Assembly (NCBI RefSeq): GCF_010548375.1
Contig: NZ_JAAGLY010000005.1
Coordinates: forward strand, 248,001 to 312,000
Direction: 5' to 3'
Origin: Streptomyces sp. SID13726
GTDB taxonomy: Bacteria > Actinomycetota > Actinomycetes > Streptomycetales > Streptomycetaceae
Length of the DNA stretch: 64,000 bases
A program made the translations under genes and the position numbers. This document shows, piece after piece, positions 61,832 through 64,000 of the stretch; within the stretch, counting starts at the first letter, position 1; each line of letters starts with the position of its first letter. The notes below the pieces were generated by a model that saw only the letters and a program-made list of their open reading frames with translations, was not told the DNA's origin and made no database searches.

Positions 61832-63187
61832 TTACTCCGTGTACTCGTCCGCCACGGAGAGCGCAACGTCCAGCGCGGCCAGCCCTTCCTTCAGCTCGGC
61901 CTCCGAGACATTGCAGGGCGGCACGACGTGGGTGCGGTTCATGTTGACGAACGGCCAGATGCCCTGCTTCTTCGCCGCGGCCCCGAAGGCGGCCATCGGC
62001 GCGTTCGCCTCACCGGCCGCGTTGTACGGCACCAGCGGCTCGCGGGTCTCCTTGTTCCTGACGAGTTCGAGCGCCCAGAACATGCCGACGCCCCGCACTT
62101 CGCCGACGCTGGGGTGGCGGGCGGCCAGCTCCTGGAGCGCGGGCGCCAGGACGGTCGTACCGAGGCGCTTGGCGTTGTCGACGACACCTTCCTCGGCCAT
62201 CACGCCGAGGGTGGCGACCGCGGCGGCGCAGGCCAGCGGGTGTCCGGAGTAGGTGAGCCCGCCCGGGTACGGCCGCTTGCCGAAGGTCGCGGCGATCTCC
62301 TGCGAGATGGCGACCCCGCCGAGCGGCACGTATCCGCTGTTGACGCCCTTGGCGAAGGTCATGAGGTCGGGCGTGACGCCGGACAGGTCGGCGGCGAACC
62401 ACTCACCGGTCCGCCCGAACCCGGCCATGACCTCGTCCAGGACGAAGACGATCCCGTACTTGTCGCAGATCTCCCGGACCCCGGCGAGATAGCCGGGCGG
62501 CGGGACCATGATCCCGGCGGTCCCGGGGATGGTCTCCAGGATGATCGCGGCGACGGTGGCCGGGCCCTCGAAGGCGATCGTCGTCTCCAGGTGCTCCAGC
62601 GCCCGCGCGGTCTCCTGCTCCTCGGTCTCGGCGTAGAAGCGGGACCGGTACAGGAAGGGCGCCCAGAAGTGCACGACCCCGGCGGAGGCGCTGTCGGAGG
62701 CCCAGCGCCGGGGGTCGCCGGTGATGTTCACGGCCTGCTGGGTGCCGCCGTGGTACGAGCGGTAGGCGGAGAGCACCTTGGGGCGTCCGGTGTGCAGCCG
62801 GGCCATCCGCACGGCGTGCTCGACGGCGTCGGCGCCGCCGTTGGTGAAGAAGATCTTGTCCAGGTCCCCGGGCGTCCGCTCGGCGATCAGCCGGGCCGCC
62901 TCCGACCGGGCCTCGATGGCGAAGGCGGGCGCGAAGGTGGTCATCCTCGCCGCCTGCTCCTGGATCGCGGCGACGACCTTCGGATGCTGGTAGCCGATGT
63001 TGGTGTAGACGAGCCCGCTGGTGAAGTCGAGATAGCGGTTCCCGTCGTAGTCCCAGAAGTACGACCCCTCCGCACCGGCGACGGCGAGCGGGTCGATGAG
63101 CTCCTGCGCGGACCAGGAGTGGAACACATGAGCACGGTCCGCGGCCTTCACGGCGGCGCCGACCTCGGGGTCTGGCTGAGGGGTCAT
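61832..63187 (-). CDS. Class III PLP-dependent aminotransferase
   Basis: The 451-aa enzyme has the class III features GSYFWDYDGNRYLDFTSGLV, FFTNGGADAVEHAVRMARLH, the cofactor Asp in GIVFVLDEVMAGFGRTGEWF and the Schiff-base Lys in LMTFAKGVNSGYVPLGGV. Such enzymes transfer omega-amino groups, for example from taurine, beta-alanine or GABA; the substrate is unknown. ATG 63187 matches the usual length. A GntR-family regulator follows in the same direction, suggesting control by its substrate. Confidence 0.9.
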   Translation of the reverse strand: MTPQPDPEVGAAVKAADRAHVFHSWSAQELIDPLAVAGAEGSYFWDYDGNRYLDFTSGLVYTNIGYQHPKVVAAIQEQAARMTTFAPAFAIEARSEAARLIAERTPGDLDKIFFTNGGADAVEHAVRMARLHTGRPKVLSAYRSYHGGTQQAVNITGDPRRWASDSASAGVVHFWAPFLYRSRFYAETEEQETARALEHLETTIAFEGPATVAAIILETIPGTAGIMVPPPGYLAGVREICDKYGIVFVLDEVMAGFGRTGEWFAADLSGVTPDLMTFAKGVNSGYVPLGGVAISQEIAATFGKRPYPGGLTYSGHPLACAAAVATLGVMAEEGVVDNAKRLGTTVLAPALQELAARHPSVGEVRGVGMFWALELVRNKETREPLVPYNAAGEANAPMAAFGAAAKKQGIWPFVNMNRTHVVPPCNVSEAELKEGLAALDVALSVADEYTE

Positions 63188-63385
63188 GCGAGCGAGCGTA
63201 AATGTCCGCGATGCGGAAGCGGTATGGGCGTCCTGTCTGTGGACGCGGGCTTTCCACGACAGGTTGTCCAGGGCGCCGGGCCTCGACGGGCGGCGGGCGG
63301 GCGGCGACACTGGTGTTCCGGCGTACACGTGCGCGGTCGCGCGGGCGTGTACGCGTGGCTTCGTGGTCTCGGGGGAGGGCCGGCG

Positions 63386-63730
63386 ATGGAGGAGCCGGAG
63401 GAACACGCGTCCGCCGAGACCGGGTACGGGGAGGTTCACGGCCAGGCGTACGGGGAGGCCCACGGCCAGGCGTACGGCCCTGCGTACGGGCCGGTGTACG
63501 GCCAGGTGTACGGCCACCCCCGGGAGCGCCCCTCGCCCGGTACGTATCTGACGCCCTACCCCTCCGAGCCGGACCCGGCGGCGGGCGGGCGCAGCCGGGT
63601 CGGCACGGCGGCGCTCGTCGTGGTCGCCCTGGTGGTGGCGCTCGGCGCCGGCGGCGCGGTGCATGCCGCTCTCGACGACGACGGAACCGGCGTGGCACCG
63701 ACCGCGCCCCCTGTGTCCGTCACGCCCTGA
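63386..63730 (+). CDS. Small membrane protein with Tyr/Gly repeats
   Basis: A 114-aa protein. Residues 15-45 are a run of short V/A-Y-G-x repeats (GQAYGEAHGQAYGPAYGPVY), then a Pro-rich stretch, a transmembrane helix (TAALVVVALVVALGAGGAVH) and a short tail DDDGTGVAPTAPPVSVTP. GGGGGAGGG precedes the ATG by seven bases. The N-terminus probably lies in the cytosol and the tail outside. No known function; the repeat-coding DNA is itself repetitive. Confidence 0.65.
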   Translation: MEEPEEHASAETGYGEVHGQAYGEAHGQAYGPAYGPVYGQVYGHPRERPSPGTYLTPYPSEPDPAAGGRSRVGTAALVVVALVVALGAGGAVHAALDDDGTGVAPTAPPVSVTP

Positions 63731-63854
63731 ACTCCACTCCCGCGTATGCCGGTTGAACGCCCGGCGAACTTCGTCCCACCGACCCGTCCGGCTCGCTCGC
63801 ACAGCCGTACGGTGGTCGTACGAGCGAACTGCGGGAGTTGCGGGGGCACCCACA

Positions 63855-64000
63855 GTGGAGTGGTTGAGCGCGGAGAACTTCGTGGCGGTCGGCACCGCCG
63901 TCCTCGGCATCGTCGCGTCCGGGGTCATGGTCTGGTACGAGCGCCGGGTGCCGCGCCGGAAGCGCATCGGGTACCGCGTGCAGATGGACAACCCGATCGG
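63855..64000 (+). CDS. Membrane protein, 5' fragment (runs off window)
   Basis: From GTG 63855 the frame stays open to the window end (about 48 codons). It encodes a short N-terminus, a transmembrane helix (FVAVGTAVLGIVASGVMVWY) and a basic segment RRVPRRKRIGYRV. The type cannot be decided from so little sequence. Confidence 0.6.
   Translation, partial: MEWLSAENFVAVGTAVLGIVASGVMVWYERRVPRRKRIGYRVQMDNPI

Noticed and set aside
61508..63730. Plus-strand 740-codon frame opposite gntR and the aminotransferase
   Set aside because: Only its last 114 codons (from 63386) have a ribosome site and protein-like features; the rest mirrors two clear enzymes.

Overview
This is a high-GC actinobacterial chromosome segment, almost certainly Streptomyces. 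The signs are very strong third-position G/C bias, frequent GTG starts, 4-8 nt stop/start overlaps, an HspR-type heat-shock operon, many NarL-type two-component systems, a polymorphic toxin locus and a TAT-exported nucleotidase. From memory, the order dnaK-grpE-dnaJ-hspR ... clpB ... pyrE?-fba ... tryptophan catabolism ... purA resembles the SCO3671 to about SCO3629 region of S. coelicolor, running from dnaK towards purA. No rRNA, tRNA or CRISPR array was seen. About 57 protein genes are supported, and two of them run off the window ends.

Layout. 0-2.7 kb: 3' end of dnaK, then grpE, dnaJ and hspR, ending in a strong bidirectional hairpin. 2.7-6.2 kb: a secreted PA14/fibronectin-III protein with a hairpin leader, divergent from an orphan xylose-type sugar-binding lipoprotein. 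6.4-10.1 kb: three paralogous LuxR-type HTH regulators plus a divergent two-gene unit (67-aa exported peptide and 111-aa degenerate Rieske-like protein) closed by a 17-bp terminator hairpin. 10.2-13.3 kb: a PPOX-family oxidoreductase and clpB, whose promoter carries a clear HAIR operator for the HspR encoded at the left end. 13.3-25.7 kb: housekeeping and conserved actinobacterial genes (YbjN, PIG-V mannosyltransferase, aminotransferase, DUF2617, spermidine-synthase-like, CoxG-like, aldose epimerase, pyrE, fba, DHA2 efflux pump, DUF3151). 25.8-29.8 kb: kynurenine pathway cluster (tryptophan dioxygenase, kynureninase, a TetR gene that appears frameshifted, and a formamidase-like hydrolase).

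29.8-45.5 kb: a lipase-like protein and an acyltransferase, then two tandemly duplicated sensor/regulator pairs, a carboxylesterase preceded by a five-copy about 33-bp tandem repeat, a GPP34 protein, a third sensor/regulator pair, a cytochrome P450, and a tetronasin-type ABC exporter with a divergent GbsR/MarR regulator and a candidate operator. The exporter's 3' end is tandemly triplicated. 46-51.1 kb: a polymorphic toxin module, made of an ESX-like N-terminal region with a C-terminal nucleic-acid deaminase domain, a SUKH-4 immunity protein, a SUKH-4 protein fused to a second deaminase-like domain, and a P-loop NTPase/WD40 protein. 51.1-64 kb: amino-acid permease, diacylglycerol-kinase-family protein, purA, DUF4328 protein, TAT 5'-nucleotidase, lipoprotein plus I36 inhibitor-like pair, NmrA-like reductase, two conserved hypotheticals, a GntR regulator with a 13-bp-arm palindrome, a class III aminotransferase and small membrane proteins.

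Two loci stand out as possible under-described systems. One is the LuxR-trio/exported peptide/degenerate Rieske cassette at 6.4-10.1 kb. The other is the deaminase toxin locus at 46-51 kb, where the third gene carries a SUKH-4 domain joined to a domain that visibly resembles the toxin's own catalytic domain.
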